In this document: one piece after another, positions 1-3,996 of the stretch
Position numbering within the stretch: position 1 is the stretch's first letter
How the letters are laid out: each line of letters starts with the position of its first letter
Assembly: GCA_910577955.1 (NCBI GenBank)
Contig: CAJTNC010000009.1
Location: 99,147-105,272, forward strand
Source: an uncultured Lachnospiraceae bacterium
GTDB taxonomy: Bacteria > Bacillota > Clostridia > Lachnospirales > Lachnospiraceae
Direction: 5' to 3'
DNA: 6,126 nucleotides
Notes under the pieces: generated by a model
The model's database searches: none
What the model saw: only the letters and a program-made list of their open reading frames with translations
What the model was told of the DNA's origin: nothing
Position numbers and translations under genes: made by a program

Positions 1-6
1 CCTCCT
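1..6 (-). promoter_or_regulatory. Ribosome binding site of a gene beyond the left edge
   Basis: Read on the minus strand, the last six bases are AGGAGG, a consensus Shine-Dalgarno sequence. It lies about 40 nt downstream of a promoter at 51-56, so a minus-strand gene very probably starts within about 10 nt past the window edge. In many Clostridia the gene block near rpsR contains a GdpP/YybT-like DHH phosphoesterase, rplI and dnaB. That identity is only a guess from usual gene order. Confidence 0.6.
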
Positions 7-33
7 ATGGCTACTGCGCTTCGCTTCGAGCCT

Positions 34-57
34 GTATAATGTCTATCGACATTATAC
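34..57. repeat. Perfect 10-bp inverted repeat over a -10 element
   Basis: The arms at 34-43 and 48-57 (GTATAATGTC and GACATTATAC) are perfectly complementary and separated by TATC. On the minus strand one arm contains the -10 hexamer TATAAT of the promoter for the gene beyond the left edge. That arm would not be transcribed in full, so the dyad makes more sense as a DNA operator than as an RNA hairpin. No T-tract follows it, so it is not a terminator. The repeat is certain; the operator role is inferred. Confidence 0.6.
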
Positions 58-59
58 CA
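51..59 (-). promoter_or_regulatory. Extended -10 promoter for the gene beyond the left edge
   Basis: The minus strand reads TGGTATAAT, a perfect -10 hexamer (51-56) preceded by the TGn extension. No good -35 hexamer stands 16-18 bp upstream, which fits an extended -10 promoter or one that needs an activator. Transcription would start near position 44-46 and give a leader of about 45 nt ending in the AGGAGG at 6-1. Confidence 0.6.
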
Positions 60-86
60 TCTCCATACGAAAGATGCTATCACAAA

Positions 87-109
87 ATATAGACCGTTCT
101 TGTCTATAT
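87..109. repeat. 8-bp inverted repeat upstream of the extended -10 promoter
   Basis: ATATAGAC (87-94) and GTCTATAT (102-109) are perfect inverted repeats with a 7-bp spacer. The repeat sits roughly 42-65 bp upstream of the predicted transcription start. It shares the hexamer GTCTAT with the dyad at 34-57, so the two could bind the same regulator. The arms are seen directly; regulator binding is inferred. Confidence 0.45.
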
Positions 110-154
110 ACACTACATTTTGCGGAAAACTCCGGATTTTTGTCATAATTTGCG

Positions 155-192
155 AAAAAATAAGCCAACTGTCCTAAAACAGTCGGCTTATT
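155..192 (-). terminator. Intrinsic terminator of the rpsF-ssb-rpsR operon
   Basis: On the minus strand a 14-bp stem (192-179 with 172-159, one G-U pair) closes a 6-nt loop (178-173) and runs directly into a run of U (160-155). It starts 18 nt after the rpsR stop codon. This is a textbook Rho-independent terminator and marks the end of the ribosomal protein operon. Confidence 0.93.
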
Positions 193-210
193 CCATACAC
201 CGTAAACTTT

Positions 211-474
211 TTAGTCCTGAACATAGGGCATAAGCGCCAGATGTCTTGCTCTTTTGATAGCGGTTGTCAGCGCTCTCTGATGCCTTGCACAGTTTCCGGT
301 AATTCTTCTAGGAAGAATTTTGCCCCTCTCAGACACATATCTTTTCAATTTTGCTGTGTCCTTATAATCAATCACATTGTCTTTTCCACAAAAAACACAA
401 ACTTTTTTTCTTCTGCGAATCCCGCCTCTTCTCTTCATCGGGGAATCCGCTTTGTCTGTTTTATTATAAGCCAT
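211..474 (-). CDS. rpsR: 30S ribosomal protein S18 (zinc-type)
   Basis: This is the small-subunit ribosomal protein S18, which binds the platform of the 30S subunit as a heterodimer with S6. The 87-aa product has the usual length and a basic N-terminus. It carries the core S18 segment with C26-x2-C29 and a later C62-x2-H65, the zinc-binding (C+) form of S18. The family match over residues 23-75 leaves little doubt. An ATG ten codons further upstream (504) has no good ribosome binding site. The chosen ATG at 474 has AGGAGG at 487-482 with 7-nt spacing. It is the last gene of the rpsF-ssb-rpsR operon, 31 nt after ssb, and is followed by a strong terminator. Confidence 0.97.
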   Translation of the reverse strand: MAYNKTDKADSPMKRRGGIRRRKKVCVFCGKDNVIDYKDTAKLKRYVSERGKILPRRITGNCARHQRALTTAIKRARHLALMPYVQD

Positions 475-505
475 TTGAGTGCCTCCTATCTGAAATAATA
501 TCATA

Positions 506-964
506 CTAGTTGAACGGCAGTTCCTCGTCTATCCCATCAGGAATATTCATAAATCCGTCTCCGGCTCCTGACGGCGCCGGTCTGCTGTTTCCTGTACTTC
601 CGGCGTAGCCCCCATCCGAACCGGAATTACCGTTTTTGCTCTCCGCAAATTCCTGATCCTCCACCACTACTTCCGTCGTGTAGACAGTCTGTCCTTCTCT
701 GTTTGTGTAGCTGCCTGTCTGGATCCTTCCCGTCACGGCGATCTTCGTTCCTTTGCGCAGATATTTCTCAGCAAACTCACCGCTTCTTCCGAAAGCTACA
801 CAGCTGATAAAATCTGCAGTCTGTCCGTTATCTCCACCGCTGTTACGGTTAAATCTGCGGTCTACCGCAAGAGTGTACCTTGCAATTGCCAGAGGTGTCT
901 CCCCCTGAGAGTATCTTACTTCAGGGTCTCTTGTCAGACGCCCCATAAGTATTACTTTATTCAT
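506..964 (-). CDS. ssb: Single-stranded DNA-binding protein
   Basis: This protein coats single-stranded DNA during replication, recombination and repair and recruits partners through its C-terminal tip. The product is 152 aa. Residues 1 to about 107 form the OB-fold, with the typical start MNKVILMGRLTRDPE, then DFISCVAFGR around 51-60, KGTKIAVTGR around 71-80 and the GSYTNREGQTVY stretch around 84-95. A Gly/Ser/Asn-rich linker (about 110-138) leads to an acidic tip. The tip reads EELPFN, one residue longer than the usual tail that ends in Pro-Phe. The start ATG has AGGAGA (974-969) 4 nt upstream and lies 13 nt after the rpsF stop. Placement between rpsF and rpsR is the classic arrangement and couples it to ribosomal protein expression. 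Confidence 0.97.
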   Translation of the reverse strand: MNKVILMGRLTRDPEVRYSQGETPLAIARYTLAVDRRFNRNSGGDNGQTADFISCVAFGRSGEFAEKYLRKGTKIAVTGRIQTGSYTNREGQTVYTTEVVVEDQEFAESKNGNSGSDGGYAGSTGNSRPAPSGAGDGFMNIPDGIDEELPFN

Positions 965-977
965 ACGTTCTCCTATT

Positions 978-1268
978 CTATTTCTCGTCCTGTTTCACGC
1001 ACAAATATCTGATTACTCCGTCCATAATGCGCATGCGGCTCTCAATCTCTGCCGGCGCAGACGTCTCAGCGTCAAACTGGATGAAGTAATAGCAGCCCTC
1101 TTTCATCTTCTGGATTTCATAAGCAAGTCTTTTCCTGCCCCAGTCATCCACGTTGGTGATCTGGCCGCCAAATCTCTCGATCAGGGCTTTTACTTTTTCT
1201 ACAACATTTGCCCGACCTTCTTCTTCGAGTTTTGCGCTAACAACAACGGCTAATTCATACTTTGTCAT
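978..1268 (-). CDS. rpsF: 30S ribosomal protein S6
   Basis: This is small-subunit ribosomal protein S6, partner of S18 on the 30S platform. The product is 96 aa, the normal length for Firmicutes, with no C-terminal extension. It begins MTKYELAVVV (the first beta strand of the S6 fold) and carries the family segment WGRKRLAYEIQKMKEG at 43-58 followed by YYFIQFDA. The reading frame is open for 33 codons further upstream, but the ATG at 1268 has a near-perfect Shine-Dalgarno (AAAAGGAGGT, 1285-1276) at the right spacing. The predicted promoter also places the upstream ATG close to or ahead of the transcript start. It is the first gene of the rpsF-ssb-rpsR operon. A GC-rich hairpin sits just ahead of its ribosome binding site and may control the operon. 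Confidence 0.97.
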   Translation of the reverse strand: MTKYELAVVVSAKLEEEGRANVVEKVKALIERFGGQITNVDDWGRKRLAYEIQKMKEGCYYFIQFDAETSAPAEIESRMRIMDGVIRYLCVKQDEK

Positions 1269-1293
1269 GTTAGTTACCTCCTTTTGGTCTCTG

Positions 1294-1314
1294 GCCCCCG
1301 CCGAAAGCAGGAGC
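1294..1314 (-). promoter_or_regulatory. GC-rich hairpin in the rpsF leader
   Basis: In the transcript, GCUCCUGC (1314-1307) pairs over 8 bp, with two G-U pairs, with GCGGGGGC (1301-1294) around the loop UUUCG. The hairpin ends about 8 nt before the extended Shine-Dalgarno of rpsF, so it is well placed to influence translation. rpsF leaders in many bacteria bind the S6:S18 complex, but the CCG trinucleotide typical of that motif is not visible between the promoter and the start codon. The stem is seen; autoregulation is only possible. Confidence 0.45.
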
Positions 1315-1338
1315 AAGGAATATATATCACGAACATAC

Positions 1339-1367
1339 ATTTTATCACGAATGCCTATGTAAATCAA
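1339..1367 (-). promoter_or_regulatory. Promoter of the rpsF-ssb-rpsR operon
   Basis: The minus strand has TTGATT (1367-1362) as -35 and TAAAAT (1344-1339) as -10, separated by exactly 17 bp. Transcription would start near 1332, giving a leader of about 64 nt that includes the hairpin at 1294-1314. It lies between the sirtuin stop codon and rpsF, so the ribosomal operon is probably transcribed independently of the upstream gene. Confidence 0.7.
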
Positions 1368-1398
1368 TACTGATCTTCAAAAAATCCGTCTAAATATT

Positions 1399-2112
1399 TC
1401 AGAGTTTTTCAAAAATCTGCCCGATGCTGCCCTGCACAACGAGATTAGCCGCTCCGTCCTTAGGCGTCGGCGTTTTATTGACAAGCACCAGCTTCTTTCC
1501 CTGATAATAATCGATCAGCCCCGCCGCCGGATAAACCGCAAGGGATGTTCCGCCGACAATCAGCACATCCGCCTCCTGAATATAGCGCACCGCAGAGGTA
1601 AGCGTCTTATTGTCAAGCCCTTCCTCATACAGTACCACATCCGGTTTTATAGTTCCTCCGCAGGAACAGGCCGGAACTCCCTCCGCATCTTTAACCGTCT
1701 CTACATCATAAAATTTTCCGCAGTCCTCACAGTAATTCCGAAGCACACTGCCGTGCAGTTCCAGCACATTCACACTGCCTGCCTTCTGGTGTAAGCCGTC
1801 TATGTTCTGCGTGATCACCGCTTTCAATTTCCCTTCCGATTCCCACTGCGCCAGCTTTTTATGGGCGGCATTTGGCTCTGCGTCCAGATACAGCATCTTA
1901 TCCCGGTAGAATCTAAAAAATTCTTCTGTTCTTGAACAGAAAAATGTATGGCCCAAAATTGTCTCAGGCGGATAATCATATTTTTGATTGTATAGTCCAT
2001 CCGTACTTCTGAAATCAGGGATACCGCTCTCTGTAGAGACGCCTGCTCCGCCAAAAAATACAATATTATCGCTCTCATCAATCCACTTTTTTAAAGTTTC
2101 CAGCTCTGTCAT
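1399..2112 (-). CDS. cobB: Sir2-family NAD-dependent protein deacylase (sirtuin)
   Basis: Sirtuins remove acyl groups, mainly acetyl, from protein lysines, using NAD and releasing nicotinamide and O-acyl-ADP-ribose. The 237-aa product has every core motif: GAGVSTESGIPDFRS (22-36) and TQNIDG (101-106) for NAD binding, catalytic H120 in ELHGS, zinc ligands C128/C131 and C149/C151, and GTSL (188-191) in the Rossmann part. The positions matching the Tyr/Arg pair of SIRT5-like desuccinylases appear to be F68 and D71, which favours deacetylation; that alignment was made by eye. The frame allows GTG at 2115 immediately before ATG at 2112. The ATG is preferred because GGAG then lies 7 nt upstream instead of 4. 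The gene follows the tRNA-Cys terminator closely and no separate promoter is obvious. It belongs to the CobB/SirTM-like bacterial class; the symbol is by family only. Confidence 0.93.
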   Translation of the reverse strand: MTELETLKKWIDESDNIVFFGGAGVSTESGIPDFRSTDGLYNQKYDYPPETILGHTFFCSRTEEFFRFYRDKMLYLDAEPNAAHKKLAQWESEGKLKAVITQNIDGLHQKAGSVNVLELHGSVLRNYCEDCGKFYDVETVKDAEGVPACSCGGTIKPDVVLYEEGLDNKTLTSAVRYIQEADVLIVGGTSLAVYPAAGLIDYYQGKKLVLVNKTPTPKDGAANLVVQGSIGQIFEKL

Positions 2113-2155
2113 CACCGTTCTCCTTTCCTCGTTTTTCCTCCGGTATCTGATGACA

Positions 2156-2191
2156 AAAGCCCTAAAACATTCTTACACATTTTAGGGCTTT
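2156..2191 (-). terminator. Intrinsic terminator after tRNA-Cys
   Basis: On the minus strand a 12-bp perfect stem (2191-2180 with 2167-2156) encloses a 12-nt loop, and its 3' arm ends in a short U run (GGGCUUUUG). It begins 5 nt after the tRNA-Cys 3' end. The U-tract is short, so termination may be incomplete, which matters for the sirtuin gene 44 nt downstream. Confidence 0.8.
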
Positions 2192-2196
2192 CTCAG

Positions 2197-2268
2197 AGGC
2201 GCAGACCGGATTTGAACCGGTGAATCAGGGTGTTGCAGACCCACGCCTTACCGCTTGGCTACTGCGCC
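2197..2268 (-). tRNA. tRNA-Cys (anticodon GCA)
   Basis: A full cloverleaf is seen. The acceptor GGCGCAG/CTGCGCC is perfect, the D arm is GCC/GGC, and the T arm is ACCGG-TTCAAAT-CCGGT. The anticodon loop CTGCAAC gives anticodon GCA. The discriminator base is U73, the known identity base for cysteine. The anticodon stem has a U-U mismatch at the 27:43 position and four good pairs below it. CCA is not encoded. It lies 32 nt after tRNA-Glu and is probably cut from the same precursor. Confidence 0.96.
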
Positions 2269-2300
2269 GTATTTTACTGACATAATTCCAGTTTTTCAAC

Positions 2301-2372
2301 TGACTCCGACGGGAATCGAACCCGTGTTACCGCCGTGAAAGGGCGGTGTCTTAACCGCTTGACCACGGAGCC
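2301..2372 (-). tRNA. tRNA-Glu (anticodon UUC)
   Basis: The cloverleaf is complete. The acceptor GGCTCCG/CGGAGTC has one G-U pair at 2:71. The anticodon stem CCGCC/GGCGG closes loop CTTTCAC with anticodon TTC, and the T arm is ACGGG-TTCGATT-CCCGT. The discriminator is A and CCA is not encoded. It is the first tRNA of a Glu-Cys pair that shares the promoter at 2425-2453. Confidence 0.97.
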
Positions 2373-2382
2373 GCTTTCCATC

Positions 2383-2422
2383 CACTTGCTGAGGCGGCCA
2401 TTACCGACTGCTTCAGCAAGTG
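2383..2422 (-). repeat. 10-bp hairpin at the 5' end of the tRNA-Glu/Cys transcript
   Basis: TCAGCAAGTG (2413-2422) and CACTTGCTGA (2383-2392) are perfect inverted repeats with a 20-nt loop. The loop itself can form a short CGG/CCG stem. The upstream arm begins almost at the predicted transcription start, so the precursor would open with this hairpin and end 10 nt before mature tRNA-Glu. The pairing is certain. Whether it works as RNA (5' stability, processing) or as a DNA operator just downstream of the promoter is unknown. Confidence 0.6.
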
Positions 2423-2424
2423 AT

Positions 2425-2453
2425 ATAATAACATATTCCGGCTCATTTTGCAA
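2425..2453 (-). promoter_or_regulatory. Promoter of the tRNA-Glu/tRNA-Cys unit
   Basis: On the minus strand, -35 TTGCAA (2453-2448) and -10 TATTAT (2430-2425) are 17 bp apart, and TG precedes the -10 by one base (extended -10). The predicted start is near 2419-2421, about 48 nt ahead of tRNA-Glu. No terminator is visible between the nahK stop (2487) and this promoter, so some transcription may also enter from the kinase gene. Confidence 0.75.
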
Positions 2454-2486
2454 GAAAAATTTTCATGTTTTTATTCTGCTTCTCTA

Positions 2487-3596
2487 TTACAGATATTTCT
2501 CCACGATCGCCTGCATCTGTTCCCATTTATCTTCCATATCTTTCACCATGCGTAACTGTGTCCTGCAGCGATCCAGATTATGTTCCGGACGATCGATTTT
2601 GAAATAGTGATCCCCCTCAAGGTAATCCGCCAAAAATCTCATGCCGCACTCTAACGTCATCAGTTTTGCCCCCATAGGAAGCATCCGAATCTCCTTCTCT
2701 GTCAGCGATCCGCCGCACCCCTCAATAAATCCCTTTGTATATAATGCAAACAGTTCCAGATCACATGATATTTTAGAGAGGTCTTTCTCGTCTTCCTCCC
2801 CTGTATTTGCTCCGAAACGAATGGAGTCGCCAAAGTCATACAGCGCAGACCCCGGCATAACAGTATCCAGATCGATCACACAGATTCCCTTGCCGGTATT
2901 CCGGTCCAACATAATATTATTGAGTTTCGTGTCATTATGGGTAACTCTGAGCGGAATCTCTCCGGTCTCCAACATATCACAGAGCACATGACAGTCTGCC
3001 TCCCGTTCCAGCACAAACCTTATCTCTTCCTGTACTTCCGCTGCCCGCCCCATGGAATCCGCTTCCACTGCTTTCTTAAAATTCTTCAGACGGTCTACCG
3101 TATTATGAAAATTAGGAATTGTCTCATGCAGGCTGTCCGCAGGATAATCCGCCAAAAGTTTCTGGAAATGGCCAAAAGCCACGGCGCTCTCATAAAAGTC
3201 CTCGGGCTTCTCGACCATGTCAAAACTGTCTGCATCCTCCACAAAGCGGTACATCCGCCAGAAAGTGCCGTCCTCCGCTTTCTGATAATATCCTCCGTCA
3301 CGAAGACAAATGACATTCAAAGTCTCCCTCTCCGGATCTCCGCCTGCCTCCTCTATTTTTTTTCGCAGAAATGAAGTTACTCCCACTACATTCTCCATCA
3401 AACCGTCCGGATCTTTAAATATCTCATGATTCATCCTCTGCAGGATATACTTGCAAGTGTCTCCCTGACCTCTTCTGCAGGTCACAAGATATGTATCGTT
3501 AATATGTCCGTTGCCGTGTACCTCTATACTTTCTATTTCTCCCTCTGTCTCAAATGCCCCCAAAATCTGTAATAATTCTGATTTTTCTCTGCCCAT
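2487..3596 (-). CDS. nahK: N-acetylhexosamine 1-kinase-like phosphotransferase
   Basis: This is an aminoglycoside-phosphotransferase-fold kinase closely resembling bifidobacterial NahK (LnpB). NahK phosphorylates the anomeric hydroxyl of GlcNAc or GalNAc with ATP to give the 1-phosphate. The 369-aa product is close to the roughly 360 aa of NahK. Visible motifs are the nucleotide-binding GNGHINDTYLV (28-38), ILQRMN (51-56), YRFVEDADSFD (116-126), catalytic loop THNDTKLNN (219-227, base D222), metal-binding IDLDTVMPGS (241-250), YDFGDSIRFG (253-262) and ECGMRFLADYLEGD (316-329). These are the NahK signature blocks rather than those of antibiotic phosphotransferases. The start at 3596 has GGAGGT (3607-3602) 5 nt upstream; the open frame continues 20 codons further but without a ribosome binding site. 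The AraC-type gene diverges from it and a nucleotidyltransferase lies beyond that. Exact sugar specificity cannot be read from the sequence. Confidence 0.87.
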   Translation of the reverse strand: MGREKSELLQILGAFETEGEIESIEVHGNGHINDTYLVTCRRGQGDTCKYILQRMNHEIFKDPDGLMENVVGVTSFLRKKIEEAGGDPERETLNVICLRDGGYYQKAEDGTFWRMYRFVEDADSFDMVEKPEDFYESAVAFGHFQKLLADYPADSLHETIPNFHNTVDRLKNFKKAVEADSMGRAAEVQEEIRFVLEREADCHVLCDMLETGEIPLRVTHNDTKLNNIMLDRNTGKGICVIDLDTVMPGSALYDFGDSIRFGANTGEEDEKDLSKISCDLELFALYTKGFIEGCGGSLTEKEIRMLPMGAKLMTLECGMRFLADYLEGDHYFKIDRPEHNLDRCRTQLRMVKDMEDKWEQMQAIVEKYL

Positions 3597-3640
3597 GCCG
3601 CACCTCCAGCCTTTCCCGATCCACACTTTCTCAGCCAACA

Positions 3641-3661
3641 GCCACATGCTTCGCAAGTGGC
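3641..3661 (-). repeat. Hairpin in the nahK leader
   Basis: In the nahK transcript GCCAC-U-UGC and GCA-U-GUGGC pair as 5 bp plus 3 bp around one U-U mismatch, with loop GAA. It lies about 15-35 nt after the predicted transcript start and 45 nt ahead of the start codon. There is no U-tract after it, so it is not an intrinsic terminator. It may protect the transcript or act as a DNA site; no function is assigned. Confidence 0.45.
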
Positions 3662-3681
3662 TTTATGCTGTCCATTTTTTC

Positions 3682-3710
3682 ATTATAATAAGCAGCATCT
3701 GCAAAGTCTT
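3682..3710 (-). promoter_or_regulatory. Putative activator-dependent promoter of nahK
   Basis: The minus strand has a perfect -10 TATAAT (3687-3682). With a 17-bp spacer the -35 position (3710-3705) reads AAGACT, a poor match that falls inside the palindrome CAAAGACTTTG. A strong -10 with a weak -35 is typical of promoters that need an activator, which fits the divergent AraC-family gene. Predicted start is near 3675, giving a leader of about 79 nt. Confidence 0.5.
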
Positions 3711-3727
3711 TGTATTATCTATCCACC

Positions 3728-3738
3728 TTTTTGCATTT
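3728..3738 (+). repeat. 11-mer TTTTTGCATTT, copy 1 (nahK side)
   Basis: The word TTTTTGCATTT is identical to a second copy at 3914-3924 in the same orientation, 186 bp apart. This copy lies about 53-63 bp upstream of the predicted nahK start, a usual place for an AraC-type activator. The repeat is observed; regulator binding is inferred, and an AT-rich word can recur by chance. Confidence 0.4.
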
Positions 3739-3907
3739 TCAGCTTCTCATTGTATGATTTACACAATTTTTTATTCATATTTATCTGATACGGGAAATTT
3801 TAACTTTACCGCCATGATGAATCCGCAAAAATATTAAGCATTTTCCCTTTGATACTTTTTTCTCATGTGACATTTTAAACAAACTGCCAAAAATATATTA
3901 TTCTCTT

Positions 3908-3936
3908 TTGCTATTTTTGCATTTATGTATTATAAT
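3908..3936 (+). promoter_or_regulatory. Promoter of the AraC-family gene
   Basis: -35 TTGCTA (3908-3913) and a perfect -10 TATAAT (3931-3936) are separated by 17 bp. Transcription would begin near 3943, about 54 nt before the ATG at 3997. The spacer contains the second copy of the 11-mer, so a protein bound there would block RNA polymerase. Confidence 0.7.
3914..3924 (+). repeat. 11-mer TTTTTGCATTT, copy 2 (inside the AraC promoter)
   Basis: This copy of TTTTTGCATTT sits between the -35 and -10 of the regulator's promoter and is identical to the copy at 3728-3738. If it is an operator, occupancy would repress the regulator itself, while the other copy could serve nahK activation. Function is inferred. 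Confidence 0.4.
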
Positions 3937-3996
3937 TATCTAGACTTAATTCATTTGCTGTACAATCGATTTATTTTTAGCAGAGGAGCGGAAATT

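Larger units (their letters stand above)
3597..3996. other. Divergent regulatory region between nahK and the AraC gene
   Basis: This 400-bp, AT-rich stretch has no convincing gene. It holds a -10 for nahK (3682-3687, minus), a full promoter for the regulator (3908-3936, plus), a leader hairpin (3641-3661), a small palindrome CAAAG-T-CTTTG (3702-3712) at the nahK -35 position, and the repeated 11-mer TTTTTGCATTT (3728-3738 and 3914-3924). Related TATTTTTGC words also occur in inverse orientation near 3825-3833 and 3886-3895. The length and content fit a control region shared by the two divergent genes. Confidence 0.7.

Noticed and set aside
34..57. Intrinsic terminator
   Set aside because: The 10-bp dyad has no T-tract on either side and overlaps a strong -10 element, so a promoter-overlapping operator is more likely.
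1269..1367. 33-residue N-terminal extension of S6
   Set aside because: It would run through the predicted promoter and leader, S6 proteins start at MTKYE-type sequence, and the best ribosome binding site serves the ATG at 1268.
2937..3374. Plus-strand open frame of 145 codons
   Set aside because: It lies wholly antisense to the kinase gene, has no ribosome binding site and shows no domain.
2487..3596. Aminoglycoside resistance phosphotransferase
   Set aside because: The fold is shared, but the motif blocks (GHINDTYLV, THNDTKLNN, ECGMRFLADYLEGD) match N-acetylhexosamine 1-kinases, and the neighbours are sugar-related.
3597..3656. 20-residue N-terminal extension of the NahK-like kinase
   Set aside because: The upstream ATG has no Shine-Dalgarno sequence and lies inside the leader hairpin, while the ATG at 3596 follows GGAGGT.
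3511..3837. Plus-strand open frame over the nahK 5' end and leader
   Set aside because: It lacks a ribosome binding site, has no recognisable motif, and mostly mirrors the real minus-strand gene and AT-rich intergenic DNA.
3925..3996. N-terminal extension of the AraC-family protein
   Set aside because: The upstream ATG overlaps the promoter region, lies ahead of the predicted transcript start and has no ribosome binding site; the ATG at 3997 has one at proper spacing.
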